Source: Zhongshania sp.
GTDB lineage: Bacteria; Pseudomonadota; Gammaproteobacteria; Pseudomonadales; Spongiibacteraceae
NCBI GenBank assembly: GCA_018066965.1
Contig: JAGPVP010000118.1
Location: forward strand, 20,571-84,570
Direction: 5' to 3'
DNA length: 64,000 nt
The position numbers and the translations under genes were made by a program. Every line of letters starts with the position of its first letter. Position 1 is the stretch's first letter. This document shows positions 54,607-64,000 of this stretch, piece by piece. The notes under the pieces are model-generated. The model was not told where the DNA came from. It saw only the letters and a program-made list of their open reading frames with translations, and did not search any database.

Positions 54607-55890
54607 TCAGCGCAGGGTTTTAAAAACATGCTCGGCAATGTTCAGGGTTTCTTCAATATCGGCATCGCTGTGTGCCGCGGATAAAAAGCCGGCTTCATAG
54701 GATGCGGGGGCGAGATACACGCCGCCCTCAAGCATACCGTGGAAGAATCGATTGAAGCGTTCGGTATCACAGGCCATGACCTGCTGGTAGTTGGTGATGT
54801 GCTCTGTCTCGGTAAAAAACACCCCGAACATGGTGCCGACATGATTGCTCGTCATGGCAATACCTGCGGCATCGGCGCGCGCCTTTAAGCCTGTGATGAG
54901 GTTATCGGTTTTTTGAAAAACCGGTTCATAAAAGCCGTCTTGTTCAATGTGTTTTAGCATGCAGAGTCCGGCAGCCATGGCAATAGGGTTGCCAGAGAGC
55001 GTTCCTGCTTGGTACACCGGTCCGCTTGGGGCGATGTGTTCCATGATATTGCGTTTGCCGCCAAAGGCCGCAACCGGCATGCCGCCGCCGATAACCTTGC
55101 CGAGGCAGGTGATATCCGCGGTCACACCGTAATAGCCTTGGGCACCTTGCAGGCCGAGGCGGAAGCCGGTCATGACTTCATCGATAATAAGAACTGCGCC
55201 GCTTTGGTCGCAGCTCTCTCTTAGGCATTCGAGAAAACCGGGTATTGGTGGAACGCAGTTCATATTGCCGGCAACCGGCTCAACGATAATGCAGGCAACT
55301 TGATCGCCATATTCCGCGAAGGCGGCGCGCACGCCCTCTATATCGTTATAGCTGAGCGTTATTGTGTGCTCTGCCAGCGCGGCGGGTACGCCGGGTGAGC
55401 TAGGGACGCCCATGGTGAGTGCGCCCGATCCGGCTTTGATGAGCAGTGAGTCGGAGTGGCCGTGGTAGCAGCCTTCAAATTTAATAATTTTGTCGCGTCC
55501 GGTATAGCCGCGGGCGAGGCGGATGGCGCTCATGGTAGCTTCGGTGCCGGAATTAACCATACGTACCATGTCCATGCCGGGCATGATGTTGCAAAGTTTT
55601 TCCGCAAGTTGAGTTTCGATTTCCGTTGGCGCGCCGAAGCTGAGGCCTTTTTGTAACTGGGCGGTGACGGTGGCAATGACGTCGGGGTGAGCGTGGCCGA
55701 GTAACATGGGGCCCCACGACAAAACGTAGTCGATATATCGCTTACCTTCTACGTCAAATAGGTAGGGGCCTGAGGCGTGGTCGATGAACCTCGGGGTGCC
55801 GCCAACCGCTTTAAAGGCGCGAACTGGACTGTTGACTCCGCCAGGGATGCGGTGGCGGGCGGTCTCAAAAAGTTGCTCGGAGCTAGTCAT
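54607..55890 (-). CDS. hemL: Glutamate-1-semialdehyde 2,1-aminomutase
   Basis: A 427-residue PLP enzyme converting glutamate-1-semialdehyde to ALA. It has [19 protein letters not shown] at the start, [20 protein letters not shown], the cofactor lysine in [19 protein letters not shown], and [20 protein letters not shown] near the end. Length fits the family. It is upstream of hemB, with hemJ 84 bases upstream again. It thus supplies the substrate of the next enzyme in the same operon. Confidence 0.95.
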   Translation of the reverse strand: MTSSEQLFETARHRIPGGVNSPVRAFKAVGGTPRFIDHASGPYLFDVEGKRYIDYVLSWGPMLLGHAHPDVIATVTAQLQKGLSFGAPTEIETQLAEKLCNIMPGMDMVRMVNSGTEATMSAIRLARGYTGRDKIIKFEGCYHGHSDSLLIKAGSGALTMGVPSSPGVPAALAEHTITLSYNDIEGVRAAFAEYGDQVACIIVEPVAGNMNCVPPIPGFLECLRESCDQSGAVLIIDEVMTGFRLGLQGAQGYYGVTADITCLGKVIGGGMPVAAFGGKRNIMEHIAPSGPVYQAGTLSGNPIAMAAGLCMLKHIEQDGFYEPVFQKTDNLITGLKARADAAGIAMTSNHVGTMFGVFFTETEHITNYQQVMACDTERFNRFFHGMLEGGVYLAPASYEAGFLSAAHSDADIEETLNIAEHVFKTLR

Positions 55891-55973
55891 ATAAAAATCT
55901 TAATTATAAAAAATGTCAGTGGGCATTATCACGTGCTGAGCTAATTATCGCCAGAGCAGGCAGCGTCTAATCA

Positions 55974-56393
55974 TTAAAAGGGTTTCAGGACGGCAAGTAG
56001 CACTATTGCAAACAAAGCGACGACCGGGGCTTCATTAAACCAGCGATAAAAGACGTGGTTTCTCGTGTTGTTATCGTCGGCAAAGGTTTTCACTAAATGA
56101 CCGCAATACAGGTGGTAAGCAATTAGAGCAGCGACAAAAAGTAGTTTAAGGTGCAGCCAGCCAGCGCTTAGGTAGTATTCAATATTTTGCGCAATTAGCA
56201 GTGCGCCGAAAGCGATAGTCAACACGGCAAAGGGGCTAACAAAACGATAGAGCTTACGCTCCATGACTTTTAAATAATCGCGTGTCGCTTGATCTTCTGC
56301 CATGGCGTGGTAAACAAATAGCCTAGGGAGATAAAAAATTCCGGCGAACCAGCAAACAATGGCGATGATGTGGAAAGCTTTCAGCCAAAGCAT
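55974..56393 (-). CDS. hemJ: Protoporphyrinogen oxidase HemJ
   Basis: A 139-residue membrane protein with four hydrophobic segments. The start KAFHIIAIVCWFAGIFYLPR LFVYH is characteristic of the UPF0093/HemJ family, which carries a conserved His in the first helix and a Lys/Arg pair later (LKLLFVAALIAYHLYCG). HemJ oxidises protoporphyrinogen IX to protoporphyrin IX in bacteria lacking HemG/HemY. It is next to hemL and hemB, so three haem-synthesis genes are adjacent here. Confidence 0.9.
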   Translation of the reverse strand: MLWLKAFHIIAIVCWFAGIFYLPRLFVYHAMAEDQATRDYLKVMERKLYRFVSPFAVLTIAFGALLIAQNIEYYLSAGWLHLKLLFVAALIAYHLYCGHLVKTFADDNNTRNHVFYRWFNEAPVVALFAIVLLAVLKPF

Positions 56394-56604
56394 AATGCAG
56401 TACCTAAATAAATTGTTTCTGGGTGGCGTGATTTAGACACATTGTCATTGCTATCATCGGTGTCTGATAAAATCACTTTTTGGGCGCTGGGTGTTGCCAG
56501 TGAATTAGCATACAATATCTGCTAGCCAATTGTGGCTTGCCGTATTAATTTTTATCTCGCGCATTCTCATTAAGCTCTGCCGCCTGCACAGGCCTCTTAA
56601 TTAC

Positions 56605-58020
56605 ATGACCGCCAAAAATAAACGTACTCAGACTGCTCGCAGACTTCGTCTGTGGTGGACGCTGGGTAATCGACATACCCGTCGTCAGCTAGGTACGGTT
56701 GAAGATTGGAAGACGCGCGGTGTGTTTTGGTTTGGCGCGCTAACAGTCGGTTTGGTTATTCAGAGCTTTGCATGGCTGTCTGAAGAAAGTTTTTCGATCA
56801 CAGAAGCTGTGTTCGACCGTTACCCCTATGCCTTTTTATTGATCACCCCGCTTGGGTTGATGGCCATTGTGTGGGTGATGAATTGGGGGGGCAAAGCAGC
56901 CCGAGGCAGTGGTATCCCGCAGGTCTTACTAGCACATAAACAGAGTTACCATTGGCTGCGTGGACCTTTTTTGTCGCTGCGGGTGGCAACGCTGAAGGTC
57001 TTGCTGACTTGTGCAGGTTTACTGGTAGGTGCAACGGTGGGGCGCGAAGGTCCCAGTGTGCACGTCGGCGCAGCCTTGATGTACAAATTTGGTATCTGGG
57101 CAAAGTTAAAACAGCGGCAGGTGGAAAGCAGTTTAATTGTGGCGGGTGGCGCGGCCGGTGTTTCCGCGGCCTTTAATGCGCCACTTGCGGGTATCGTGTT
57201 CGCGATTGAAGAGTTGCAGCAATCGATGGAGGCGCGAACTACCGGTACGTTTATTATGGCGATCATCCTGTCGGGGGTGGTGGTGTTGGCCTTTGCGGGA
57301 CACTATAGCTATTTCGGTGTCCCAGATGTTACGGCGGTGCCATTCTCTAATTACCCCTATATTATTGGTGTAAGCGCGGCGTGCGGTTTGTTGGGCGGGC
57401 TATTTAGCTTGTTTTTGGTTCAGGGTAATCGTGCGATTGCACCGTTAGTAGCGCGGCGGCCGCTGCGAGTTGCGTTTGTTATTGGTATATTTTTAGCTGC
57501 TATGGCAATACTGTCCGATGGGCTAACCATGGGTAGCGGTTATGTTGAGGCCAGGTCACTTTTAGCAGGGCAGTCAGAGGGGAGTTGGTTAACTGCTGCG
57601 GGCAAAATACTGGCAACGCTACTCACGTATTTCAGCGGTATACCCGGCGGTATCTTTTCGCCGAGTTTAGCTGCTGGGGCCGAGCTGGGGTCTGCTATGG
57701 GGCCGCTTTTTCCGCAGGTTCCGGTGGTGTCATTGATCTTGGTTGGTATGGCCAGCTATTTTGCCGGTGTGGTTCAGCGGCCAATAACGGCCTTTGTCAT
57801 TGTGCTGGAGCTGACAGGTAATAATCACGATATACTGCCGGCTTTAATGGTAAGCGCGCTAGTCGCAACTGCGGTGTCGAAATTGGTAATGAGCGAGCCC
57901 GTGTATCATGTGTTAGCGAGGGATTTGGTTCGCGGCTGGGATCACCTGCTGCGCGAGAAAGACGAGTCGGTGTTGACGACGGGTAAGAACGTTATCGAAC
58001 CGCAAAATGAACAGCGTTAA
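56605..58020 (+). CDS. ClC-family chloride channel / Cl-/H+ antiporter
   Basis: A 471-residue membrane protein (ATG 56605; upstream frame to 56530 lacks a signal). It keeps the selectivity-filter motifs GSGIPQV (about residue 105), GREGPSVHVGAA with the gating Glu, and GIVFAIEELQQSM where the second Glu is the proton-path residue of Cl-/H+ exchangers, suggesting antiporter rather than channel activity. No CBS domains follow. It lies 15 bases before argC and in the same direction. The divergent hemJ shares the upstream region. Confidence 0.88.
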   Translation: MTAKNKRTQTARRLRLWWTLGNRHTRRQLGTVEDWKTRGVFWFGALTVGLVIQSFAWLSEESFSITEAVFDRYPYAFLLITPLGLMAIVWVMNWGGKAARGSGIPQVLLAHKQSYHWLRGPFLSLRVATLKVLLTCAGLLVGATVGREGPSVHVGAALMYKFGIWAKLKQRQVESSLIVAGGAAGVSAAFNAPLAGIVFAIEELQQSMEARTTGTFIMAIILSGVVVLAFAGHYSYFGVPDVTAVPFSNYPYIIGVSAACGLLGGLFSLFLVQGNRAIAPLVARRPLRVAFVIGIFLAAMAILSDGLTMGSGYVEARSLLAGQSEGSWLTAAGKILATLLTYFSGIPGGIFSPSLAAGAELGSAMGPLFPQVPVVSLILVGMASYFAGVVQRPITAFVIVLELTGNNHDILPALMVSALVATAVSKLVMSEPVYHVLARDLVRGWDHLLREKDESVLTTGKNVIEPQNEQR

Positions 58021-58035
58021 GGGAGAGAAAGTCTA

Positions 58036-59076
58036 GTGTTAAAAGTTGGGATAGTAGGTGGTACTGGTTATACAGGTGCAGAATTACTGCGTTTATTGTC
58101 TACCCATGCTGAGGCCGAAGTGGCGATGATTACATCGCGCGCAGAAGACGGTGTGGCAGTAGATGAATTGTTCCCGAGTTTGCGTGGCGTGGTTGATCTG
58201 CGCTTTACCGCGCCAGATGTGGATGCATTGGCAAGCTGCGATGTGGTTTTTTTCGCGACACCTCACAATGTCGCGATGAATATGGTGCCCGAGCTGTTGG
58301 CGGCAGGTACTCGTATAATTGATTTGTCTGCAGATTTCAGGATTGCGGATGCTGAGTTGTGGTCAAAGTGGTACCACGAGAAGCATATTTGTCCGGACGT
58401 GCTCGCGATGGCGGTTTACGGTTTGCCAGAGCGAAATGCGGATAAAATTCGTAACGCGAAGTTAATTGCTTGTCCCGGCTGCTATCCAACGGCGATCGAG
58501 CTCGGCTTTATTCCTTTGCTTGAGCAAAAGCTGGTTGATCCCAAGCGGTTGATTGCAAGTGCTGCCTCGGGTGTGAGCGGTGCGGGTCGGCAGGCGAAGA
58601 TCGACAATTTGTACGCAGAATTGTCCGAGAGCTTTAAAGCTTATGGCGTGGCCGGTCATCGGCATTTGCCAGAGATCGAGCAGGAGTTGGCCTTGGCTGC
58701 TGGTGGTGCGGTAGGTTTGACCTTTACGCCCCATCTATTGCCGCAGGTGCGCGGTATTCACGCCACCTTGTATTCCGAGCTGTTAGATCCCGCTGTGCCC
58801 TTGGATGAGTTGCAGTTTATGTTTGAAAAGCGGTATGCCGATGCACCGTTTGTGGATGTGATGCCCCTAGGCAGTTTGCCGCAAACGCGCACAGTGCGGG
58901 GCGTAAACACGTGCCGCATTGCTTTATATCGTCCGCAAAATAGAGATACCGTTGTTGTGTTGTCGGTTATTGATAACTTGGTGAAGGGGGCGTCTGGGCA
59001 GGCTATTCAAAACATGAACTTAATGTTTGGTTTGCCAGAAACGATGGGGCTGCAAGGCGTGGCATTGCTGCCGTAA
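58036..59076 (+). CDS. argC: N-acetyl-gamma-glutamyl-phosphate reductase
   Basis: A 346-residue NADPH enzyme of arginine synthesis. The nucleotide fold starts [20 protein letters not shown] and the active-site cysteine is in [17 protein letters not shown], with the later [10 protein letters not shown] and [11 protein letters not shown] (substrate region). The start is GTG at 58036 with a GGGAGAGA Shine-Dalgarno. It is followed by erpA under its own IscR-type promoter, and the order argC-erpA-anmK matches Pseudomonas. Confidence 0.95.
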   Translation: MLKVGIVGGTGYTGAELLRLLSTHAEAEVAMITSRAEDGVAVDELFPSLRGVVDLRFTAPDVDALASCDVVFFATPHNVAMNMVPELLAAGTRIIDLSADFRIADAELWSKWYHEKHICPDVLAMAVYGLPERNADKIRNAKLIACPGCYPTAIELGFIPLLEQKLVDPKRLIASAASGVSGAGRQAKIDNLYAELSESFKAYGVAGHRHLPEIEQELALAAGGAVGLTFTPHLLPQVRGIHATLYSELLDPAVPLDELQFMFEKRYADAPFVDVMPLGSLPQTRTVRGVNTCRIALYRPQNRDTVVVLSVIDNLVKGASGQAIQNMNLMFGLPETMGLQGVALLP

Positions 59077-59093
59077 AAGGTGTCGGGCGGCAA

Positions 59094-59127
59094 ATACTTG
59101 ACTAAATTAGTCGGAAAAGAAGATAAT
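59094..59127 (+). promoter_or_regulatory. erpA promoter with IscR type-1 binding site
   Basis: The 25 bases at 59094-59118 agree with the Escherichia coli type-1 IscR consensus (ATASYYGACT then RWWWYAGTC then RRSTAT) at 22 positions; the core GACTAAATTAGTC is perfect. The -35 hexamer TTGACT (59098-59103) lies inside the site and a -10 GATAAT (59122-59127) follows, 18 bases away. Fe-S-loaded IscR would block the promoter. Confidence 0.7.
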
Positions 59128-59176
59128 TAGGTTAGTGGTGGCGCATATTGGCGCACGGGTAGTAGTGAGGTGATAT

Positions 59177-59530
59177 ATGTCTGCGGTTGAACAATTCACA
59201 CCGTCAGTACTAACATTGACGGATAAGGCGGTTGCTAAGGTTAAAAACTTAGTTGAGTCCGAAGCCAATGATGATTTGAAATTGCGTGTATTTGTTACCG
59301 GTGGTGGATGCTCGGGGTTTCAGTACGGATTTACTTTTGATGAAATCGCCGAGGAAGATGACACCTTGGTTGAGCGCGATGGAGTAACGGTTCTCGTCGA
59401 CCCTCTAAGTTATCAGTATATTGATGGCGCTCAAGTTGATTACACCGAGGGTCTCGAAGGTTCTCGATTTGTAGTTAGTAACCCAAATGCCAGCACTACC
59501 TGTGGCTGCGGATCTTCCTTCTCTGTTTGA
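59177..59530 (+). CDS. erpA: Iron-sulfur cluster insertion protein ErpA
   Basis: A 117-residue A-type carrier that delivers 4Fe-4S clusters, in E. coli to IspG and other targets. The three conserved cysteines are in [13 protein letters not shown] and at the end [13 protein letters not shown]-terminal [17 protein letters not shown] matches the family. GAGGTGAT is the Shine-Dalgarno. The IscR-type site at 59094-59118 fits the known iron-sulfur control of erpA. It ends before a hairpin (59539-59558). Confidence 0.95.
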   Translation: MSAVEQFTPSVLTLTDKAVAKVKNLVESEANDDLKLRVFVTGGGCSGFQYGFTFDEIAEEDDTLVERDGVTVLVDPLSYQYIDGAQVDYTEGLEGSRFVVSNPNASTTCGCGSSFSV

Positions 59531-59538
59531 TTTTCGTT

Positions 59539-59558
59539 GGCCTAGTATCTGCTAGGCC
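59539..59558. terminator. Hairpin after erpA, possible terminator
   Basis: GGCCTAG and CTAGGCC make a perfect 7-bp stem with a 6-nt loop, 8 bases past the erpA stop. A T-rich stretch appears only about 20 bases later, so it may be a weak terminator. It lies between erpA and anmK, which converge. Confidence 0.4.
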
Positions 59559-59624
59559 CTCGCTAGCATCCTGCCGTTTTCTTCTTTTTTCCCCGCTTTG
59601 CTATCTGAGCTAGCGTATTTGTAA

Positions 59625-60746
59625 TCACGCTGGATAAATTGCGCCAAGAATGCGTGGTCCTTTCGCACCAGTTACAGCCGGTATATTACCTGGCAGATGG
59701 CTGAGTGTTTGCTTGGCCAGCCACGCAAATGCGACCGCCTCAACCCAGTCTGGTGGAATACCAAGTTGCTGGGTATCTGATACTGATCGCTGGGTAAGTA
59801 ACTCTTTAATGCGTCTGCGAAGCGCTAAATTTGCACTGCCGCCACCGCATAAAAATACTGGCGCTCGATTCGCGCTGGTTTTTTCTATCGCATCGCAAAT
59901 GCTGCGTGCGGTGAGTTCAAGTAGCGTGGCTTGGACGTCATTCGGCGCTATCGGCGGAAATTGCATAAGCGTGTTCAGAATGGTCCGCAAATTGAATTGC
60001 TCGCGTCCTGTGCTTTTGGGGCCGGTTTGGCGGTAGAAATCGGTGTTCAACAGGTGCTGTAAAAGTGCGTCATTTGATGTGCCGCTGGCTGCCCAGTTGC
60101 CGTCGCGATCAAAGTCTTGATTCAGGCTGGTTTTTATCCAGCTATCCATAAGAACATTGCCCGGCCCAGTGTCGAAACCGATTACGTCGCCATTCTTTTG
60201 GAGGAGGCTGATGTTTGCCATGCCGCCAATATTGAGAATAACTCGGTCTTCGGTTTGGCTGGCAAATACTGCGGAGTGAAATGCCGGTACCAGCGGTGCG
60301 CCTTGGCCAGCCGCCGCTATATCGCGGCGGCGAAAGTCGCCAATGGTGGTAATGCCGCTTATTTCCGCGATGGTGTTGGGGTCGCCGATCTGTAGGGTAA
60401 AGGCTTGCGTGTGATGGCGGGTGCTATCGGGTGGCCGGTGCCGCACGGTTTGTCCGTGGCTGCCGATTGCAGTGATATCTTTGGGGTTGAGTTTAGCCGT
60501 CTTGCATAATTGCAGGGCGGCATTGGCGAAAACACGAGCGATTTCACGATCTGTTCTGCCCAGTAGCTCTATTTCGCCATCACTCGTTGAGCACAGTTGT
60601 AATATGTCTGCTTTTAGCTCTGCGGGGATGGCGGCTGACACGCTGGATACAAACTGGACGGTGTTGTCGCCGTCCACGTCAATTAGAGCGGCGTCTATGC
60701 CATCTAGGCTGGTGCCCGACATCAGGCCAATGTATTTCGAGCCCAT
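59625..60746 (-). CDS. anmK: Anhydro-N-acetylmuramic acid kinase
   Basis: A 373-residue kinase that opens and phosphorylates anhydroMurNAc during cell-wall recycling. Signature segments: YIGLMSGTSLDGIDAALIDV, AIGSHGQTVRHRP, ILNIGGMANISLLQ, FDTGPGNVLMDSW and VFLCGGGSANLALRRRI. It starts at ATG 60746, which shares one base with the stop codon of mepM (TAATG), so it is coupled to that peptidoglycan peptidase. The pair fits the murein recycling context. Confidence 0.95.
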   Translation of the reverse strand: MGSKYIGLMSGTSLDGIDAALIDVDGDNTVQFVSSVSAAIPAELKADILQLCSTSDGEIELLGRTDREIARVFANAALQLCKTAKLNPKDITAIGSHGQTVRHRPPDSTRHHTQAFTLQIGDPNTIAEISGITTIGDFRRRDIAAAGQGAPLVPAFHSAVFASQTEDRVILNIGGMANISLLQKNGDVIGFDTGPGNVLMDSWIKTSLNQDFDRDGNWAASGTSNDALLQHLLNTDFYRQTGPKSTGREQFNLRTILNTLMQFPPIAPNDVQATLLELTARSICDAIEKTSANRAPVFLCGGGSANLALRRRIKELLTQRSVSDTQQLGIPPDWVEAVAFAWLAKQTLSHLPGNIPAVTGAKGPRILGAIYPA

Positions 60747-62095
60747 TAGCCCGCGTCAATACTGTTGTAGTTACGTTGCGCGGCGTAGGTTTTAAGCTGC
60801 AGCTGCATGCCAGATATTTGATTTTTAAATGTCGACATTTCTCCACTGTTCACCTTTGTTGGTGGTGGCAGCTTGGTGACAATGGTGGCTGGATTGCGGT
60901 GTACGCCGTTAACTAAAAACTCATAATGCAGGTGTGGTCCGGTGGCGTAGCCTGTGGAGCCAACCCAGCCGATGGTTTCGCGTTGCCGAACACGCTCACC
61001 CTTGGATACCGCTCGCTTATGGAGATGCAGGTACTTGGTGATATACGCTTCGCCATGTTTGATGAAAACGTAATTGCCATTGGCTTTTGAGTACCCGGCG
61101 TCTGAAACGCGGCCGTCGCCGGCGGCGTAAACTGGTGTGCCGCGCGGTGCTGCGTAGTCTATGCCGCGGTGCGGGCGCACGGTTTTGAATACAGGGTGTA
61201 GGCGCTTGGGATTGAAGCCCGAGCTGATCCTGGTGAAATCTAGCGGTGCCCGCAAAAAGGCTTTGCGCATGCTTTCGCCGCTTTCAGAGAAGTAATCGAC
61301 TTCGCCTTTGGTATTGATGTAGCGGTATGCTTCAAAGGAGCGACCTTGATTAAAGTACTGCGCCGCAAGAATTTGCCCGCTGCCTAGCCGTTCGCCGTTT
61401 AAGTATAGTTCTTCATATATAACAATGAAGTAATCGTCTTTGCGGACGTCATAAACGAAGTCCAGCACCCCGCCGAATATGTTGGCGAGTTCCATAATTA
61501 TACTTTGGTTTACCCCTGCATCCTGTGCAGCTTTATATAGTGAGGAGGTAATTGTTGCGCTGGCAACGCGTTGTCGGATTTCTGGTGTTTCTGCTAGCTC
61601 GGTTGTGCCGAAGCCAGTTACTCCGCGTTCGAACACGAGGCTATTTAACTTGTCTAGCTGGTAACTCATTGCAGAGAGTTCGCCGCTATCATCTATTTGG
61701 AACGATAATTTTTGGCCAGGACGAATTTTGTTGAGTGCCTTGGCTTTCGGTGCGGTCGTTAACAGTTCGTGAAGGGCTTGCGGCGTGAGATTGGCGCGGC
61801 TAAAGATTGCCGACAGTGAATCGCCAGCTTTCACTTGTACTTCTGTCCAGGGCTTTTCGGCATCCTCTATTGGCGGTGGGGTCGTATCGGCTGGGCTGCT
61901 CGCCGCTCGAGCAGGGCTTAGCTCTAAATTTAACGGTATGGCAGTGCGCTTGGCCTCAGCATTTTCACCGGGCAATAATAGGAGTGATAGGCCAAGAGCA
62001 ATAAGCGTTGATGCAGCAAGGGCCAAGTGGCGTCGCGGAAATTTGCCATTGCTTAATTTGCGAACGGCGTGCCTTTTGGGAATCCATTTTTGCAT
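60746..62095 (-). CDS. mepM: Murein endopeptidase, M23 family (MepM/YebA-like)
   Basis: A 449-residue envelope protein with an N-terminal anchor (LALAASTLIALGLSLLLLPG). A LysM/OapA-like domain follows (TEVQVKAGDSLSAIFSRANL), then an M23 zinc peptidase with HRGIDYAAPRGTPVYAAGDG, GNYVFIKHGEAY and GPHLHYEFLVNG as HxxxD and HxH metal sites. It hydrolyses cross-links in peptidoglycan to allow growth. ATG at 62095 was chosen; a 16-codon longer frame has no good Shine-Dalgarno. Downstream, anmK overlaps by one base. Confidence 0.92.
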   Translation of the reverse strand: MQKWIPKRHAVRKLSNGKFPRRHLALAASTLIALGLSLLLLPGENAEAKRTAIPLNLELSPARAASSPADTTPPPIEDAEKPWTEVQVKAGDSLSAIFSRANLTPQALHELLTTAPKAKALNKIRPGQKLSFQIDDSGELSAMSYQLDKLNSLVFERGVTGFGTTELAETPEIRQRVASATITSSLYKAAQDAGVNQSIIMELANIFGGVLDFVYDVRKDDYFIVIYEELYLNGERLGSGQILAAQYFNQGRSFEAYRYINTKGEVDYFSESGESMRKAFLRAPLDFTRISSGFNPKRLHPVFKTVRPHRGIDYAAPRGTPVYAAGDGRVSDAGYSKANGNYVFIKHGEAYITKYLHLHKRAVSKGERVRQRETIGWVGSTGYATGPHLHYEFLVNGVHRNPATIVTKLPPPTKVNSGEMSTFKNQISGMQLQLKTYAAQRNYNSIDAG

Positions 62096-62338
62096 AGGTC
62101 TAATACTACATGCCCGTTGATGATTTTTTGCGCAGTATAACAAATGTACTGCGTGCTTGAAGCCCGTAATTACCGAGAGTTAAAGTAGATTCTAGCTTGA
62201 GTGCGGCGGCATGTCAGCTTTTCCGAGTTTGCATTTTTTGTCGGTTGTTGTATCTTGCCGGCACTTCGGTATTTTCCTATTTTTGCAAATCATCTGCATC
62301 AGGTGATTTGCGCCATCTATTTAATTGAAGGTCGGCGT

Positions 62339-63640
62339 ATGACAGCAGTAAATGCAGATTTACTCCCTGAATTAGAGGCGAGAGGTCTTGTTGCCCAGAT
62401 GACGGGTGAAAATGGTTTGTCTGAGTATCTTGCTGAGGGTCCTCGAACGCTGTATTGCGGCTTTGATCCCACTGCGGATAGCCTTCATATTGGTCATCTT
62501 GTGCCGTTATTGGCGTTGCGTCGTTTTCAGCAGGCGGGGCACAAGCCGATTGCGCTTGTTGGTGGTGCAACGGGCCTTATAGGCGATCCAAGTTTTAAGG
62601 CTCAAGAGCGCCAACTTAATACGCCGGATGTGGTTGCGTTATGGGTTGACCGTCTGAAGGCGCAAGTTTCGTGTTTCGTTGATTTTGATTGCGGCGAAAA
62701 CTCTGCTGAGGTGGCAAATAACCTCGATTGGTTTGGTCCAATGACGGCGTTGGAGTTCTTGCGTGATATAGGTAAGCATTTCTCTGTAAATACAATGATT
62801 GCGAAGGAGTCGGTGAAACAGCGTATCAACAGAGAGGGTTCGGGGATCTCGTTCACCGAGTTTAGCTATTCATTATTGCAGGGCATGGATTTCTCTGAGT
62901 TGTATAAAAGGCATGGCTGTACTTTGCAGCTAGGTGGATCCGACCAGTGGGGGAATATCATTGCGGGGGTTGATCTAACTCGCCGCCAGCATGGCGCAGC
63001 GGTTCACGGGTTGACGATGCCGCTGGTTACCAAAGCTGATGGCACAAAGTTTGGCAAGACCGAGTCCGGTACGATTTGGCTTGACCCTGCAAAAACTTCT
63101 CCTTATGCCTTCTATCAATTTTGGTTGGCTACTGCTGACGCGGATGTCTATAAGTTTCTCCGTTACTTCACTTTTTTGTCTTTGGCGGATATTGATGCAA
63201 TTGAGGCTGATGACCGAGAAATGGGGCGCCCTTCGGGCCAGCGCGTATTGGCAGAGGAGATGACCAGGCTTATTCACGGTGACGATGAGTTGGCTGGTGC
63301 GCAGCGAATTACTGAGGCGCTGTTTTCCGGAGAGTTGGCGGAGCTGTCGGCTGCAGACTTCAGGCAGCTGCAGTTGGATGGGCTGCCGACCGCAGATTTA
63401 AGTCGTGCAGACTTAAAAGATAGACCTTTAACACAATTACTTGCTGATATCGGTATGGGGGCCGGCAAGCAAATAAAAGACGCCTTGGGTCGAAATGCCG
63501 TTTTGGTAAACGGTGTGGCGATAGGTTTGGCGGATAATATGAATGTCGGGGGTGTGTTTTCCGAGGGGCGTTCATTATTTGATGGCTATTACCTTGTGAA
63601 GCTCGGTAAAAAGAAATATCAGCTGGTGGTGATTAAGTAG
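62339..63640 (+). CDS. tyrS: Tyrosyl-tRNA synthetase
   Basis: A 433-residue class I synthetase. The HIGH motif is [11 protein letters not shown] and the KMSKS-equivalent KFGKTESG; the tyrosine-binding part includes [14 protein letters not shown]. The C-terminal S4-like RNA-binding domain reads [28 protein letters not shown] at 62339 follows GAAGG; the longer frame from 62201 is not typical. It is followed by a terminator and then the rRNA-type promoters, the arrangement known from Pseudomonas. Confidence 0.94.
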   Translation: MTAVNADLLPELEARGLVAQMTGENGLSEYLAEGPRTLYCGFDPTADSLHIGHLVPLLALRRFQQAGHKPIALVGGATGLIGDPSFKAQERQLNTPDVVALWVDRLKAQVSCFVDFDCGENSAEVANNLDWFGPMTALEFLRDIGKHFSVNTMIAKESVKQRINREGSGISFTEFSYSLLQGMDFSELYKRHGCTLQLGGSDQWGNIIAGVDLTRRQHGAAVHGLTMPLVTKADGTKFGKTESGTIWLDPAKTSPYAFYQFWLATADADVYKFLRYFTFLSLADIDAIEADDREMGRPSGQRVLAEEMTRLIHGDDELAGAQRITEALFSGELAELSAADFRQLQLDGLPTADLSRADLKDRPLTQLLADIGMGAGKQIKDALGRNAVLVNGVAIGLADNMNVGGVFSEGRSLFDGYYLVKLGKKKYQLVVIK

Positions 63641-63680
63641 CCAAGTTGCTTACTTATTCATCGTTAAGTGGTTGATAGTT

Positions 63681-63700
63681 AACCGAAGTGTTCGGTTTTT
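63681..63700 (+). terminator. Intrinsic terminator after tyrS
   Basis: AACCGAA and TTCGGTT form a 7-bp stem with a 3-nt loop, followed by TTTTTG. It isolates tyrS from the rRNA promoters. Confidence 0.75.
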
Positions 63701-63741
63701 GTACGGACTTAAATGTTTTTAAAATTCTTTTAAAAAGTGTG

Positions 63742-63769
63742 TTGACTCCCATCATGGTATCTCTATAAT
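63742..63769 (+). promoter_or_regulatory. rRNA operon promoter P1
   Basis: TTGACT (63742-63747), a 16-base spacer and TATAAT (63764-63769) with an AT-rich UP-like stretch upstream and the discriminator GCGCCTCC. A GC-rich discriminator right after the -10 is the mark of stringently controlled rRNA promoters. Confidence 0.8.
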
Positions 63770-64000
63770 GCGCCTCCTCAACTGCTGAGGCGGACTTCAC
63801 CGAGGTGAAGGAAGCGGATTTGATAAGCGGTTGAGGTGGTAAGAAAGTTTAAAAAACTGCTTGCTACTGAGGATGAAGTATATATAATACGCCTCCTCGC
63901 TTAAGGGCAACAACTTAAGCAAAATCAAAACCCTGGCGGTTTTGAGTTATTTAAAAACAAGAGATTAGATAATTCGTGTGGGTGCTTGTTGGTTGAGATT
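63770..64000 (+). other. Leader of an rRNA operon, cut by the window edge
   Basis: Downstream of the promoters the sequence contains the TAATTCGTGTGGGTGCTTG segment (about 63970-63989) that I know from gammaproteobacterial 16S rRNA leaders. The 16S gene should begin just beyond base 64000. I see no exact boxA (TGCTCTTTAACA). A GCCTC / GAGGC stem lies at about 63772-63792. Confidence 0.7.
63861..63888 (+). promoter_or_regulatory. rRNA operon promoter P2
   Basis: TTGCTA (63861-63866), a 16-base spacer and TATAAT (63883-63888), followed by ACGCCTCCTC, nearly the same discriminator as at P1, 119 bases upstream. Confidence 0.75.

Overview
The window is chromosomal DNA of a gammaproteobacterium, most likely a marine or aquatic relative of the Cellvibrionales/Spongiibacteraceae. 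This is inferred from gene content, moderate GC and gene order. Two blocks follow gene orders I know from Pseudomonas: dksA-gluQ-cbrX-cbrA-cbrB-[sRNA]-pcnB-folK-panB-panC-panD-acs, and hemJ / argC-erpA-anmK-mepM-tyrS followed by an rRNA operon. No prophage, insertion sequence with transposase, CRISPR array or tRNA gene was found. Two short non-coding inverted-repeat elements (MITE-like, about 285 bp each) were found.

Layout. 1-13 kb: the 3' end of a cytochrome-like gene, fadH, gdhA, an orphan lipoprotein, a phnA/orphan/SulP gene group, pckA with a small ribbon-helix-helix (RHH) regulator, an HDOD protein, a MITE-like element and ybiT. 13-18 kb: a membrane methyltransferase pair, a 32-bp-arm hairpin, a saccharopine-dehydrogenase-like reductase and two AraC-type regulators whose 3' ends overlap. 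18-34 kb: a catabolic cluster with acyl-CoA dehydrogenase, SCP-x-type thiolase, acyl-CoA ligase, an MMPL/RND exporter, two Tat-exported DUF1329 proteins, a YCF48-like propeller, a DUF1302 outer-membrane protein, an AcuI/YhdH-type reductase and two SDRs. Its substrate cannot be read from the sequence; a hydrophobic acid (terpenoid, steroid side chain or similar) is a reasonable guess. 34-43 kb: a transporter, a pteridine-reductase-like SDR, acs, panDCB, a deoxynucleoside kinase, folK and pcnB. 43-49 kb: the CbrA/CbrB carbon-nitrogen two-component system, cbrX, gluQ and dksA. 49-57 kb: aminotransferase, globin, NUDIX, small envelope proteins, haem genes hemB-hemL-hemJ and a ClC antiporter. 57-64 kb: argC, erpA, anmK, mepM, tyrS and two strong rRNA-type promoters running off the window edge.

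The most interesting regulatory reading is at 42.9-43.3 kb. Between cbrB and pcnB, where Pseudomonas encodes the Crc/Hfq-sequestering RNA CrcZ, there is a near-perfect sigma-54 promoter. Upstream of it lie spaced GTTAC/GTAAC half-sites, and downstream an A-rich run of AANAANAA motifs ends in an intrinsic terminator. This is a candidate compact (about 115 nt) CrcZ analogue. AANAANAA motifs also lie at the translation starts of four genes of the 18-34 kb catabolic cluster, so the cluster may be a target of the same control. Other regulatory finds are a 15-bp site shared by two promoter regions of the catabolic cluster, an RHH operator shared by the regulator's own promoter and the pckA promoter, and an IscR type-1 site in front of erpA.
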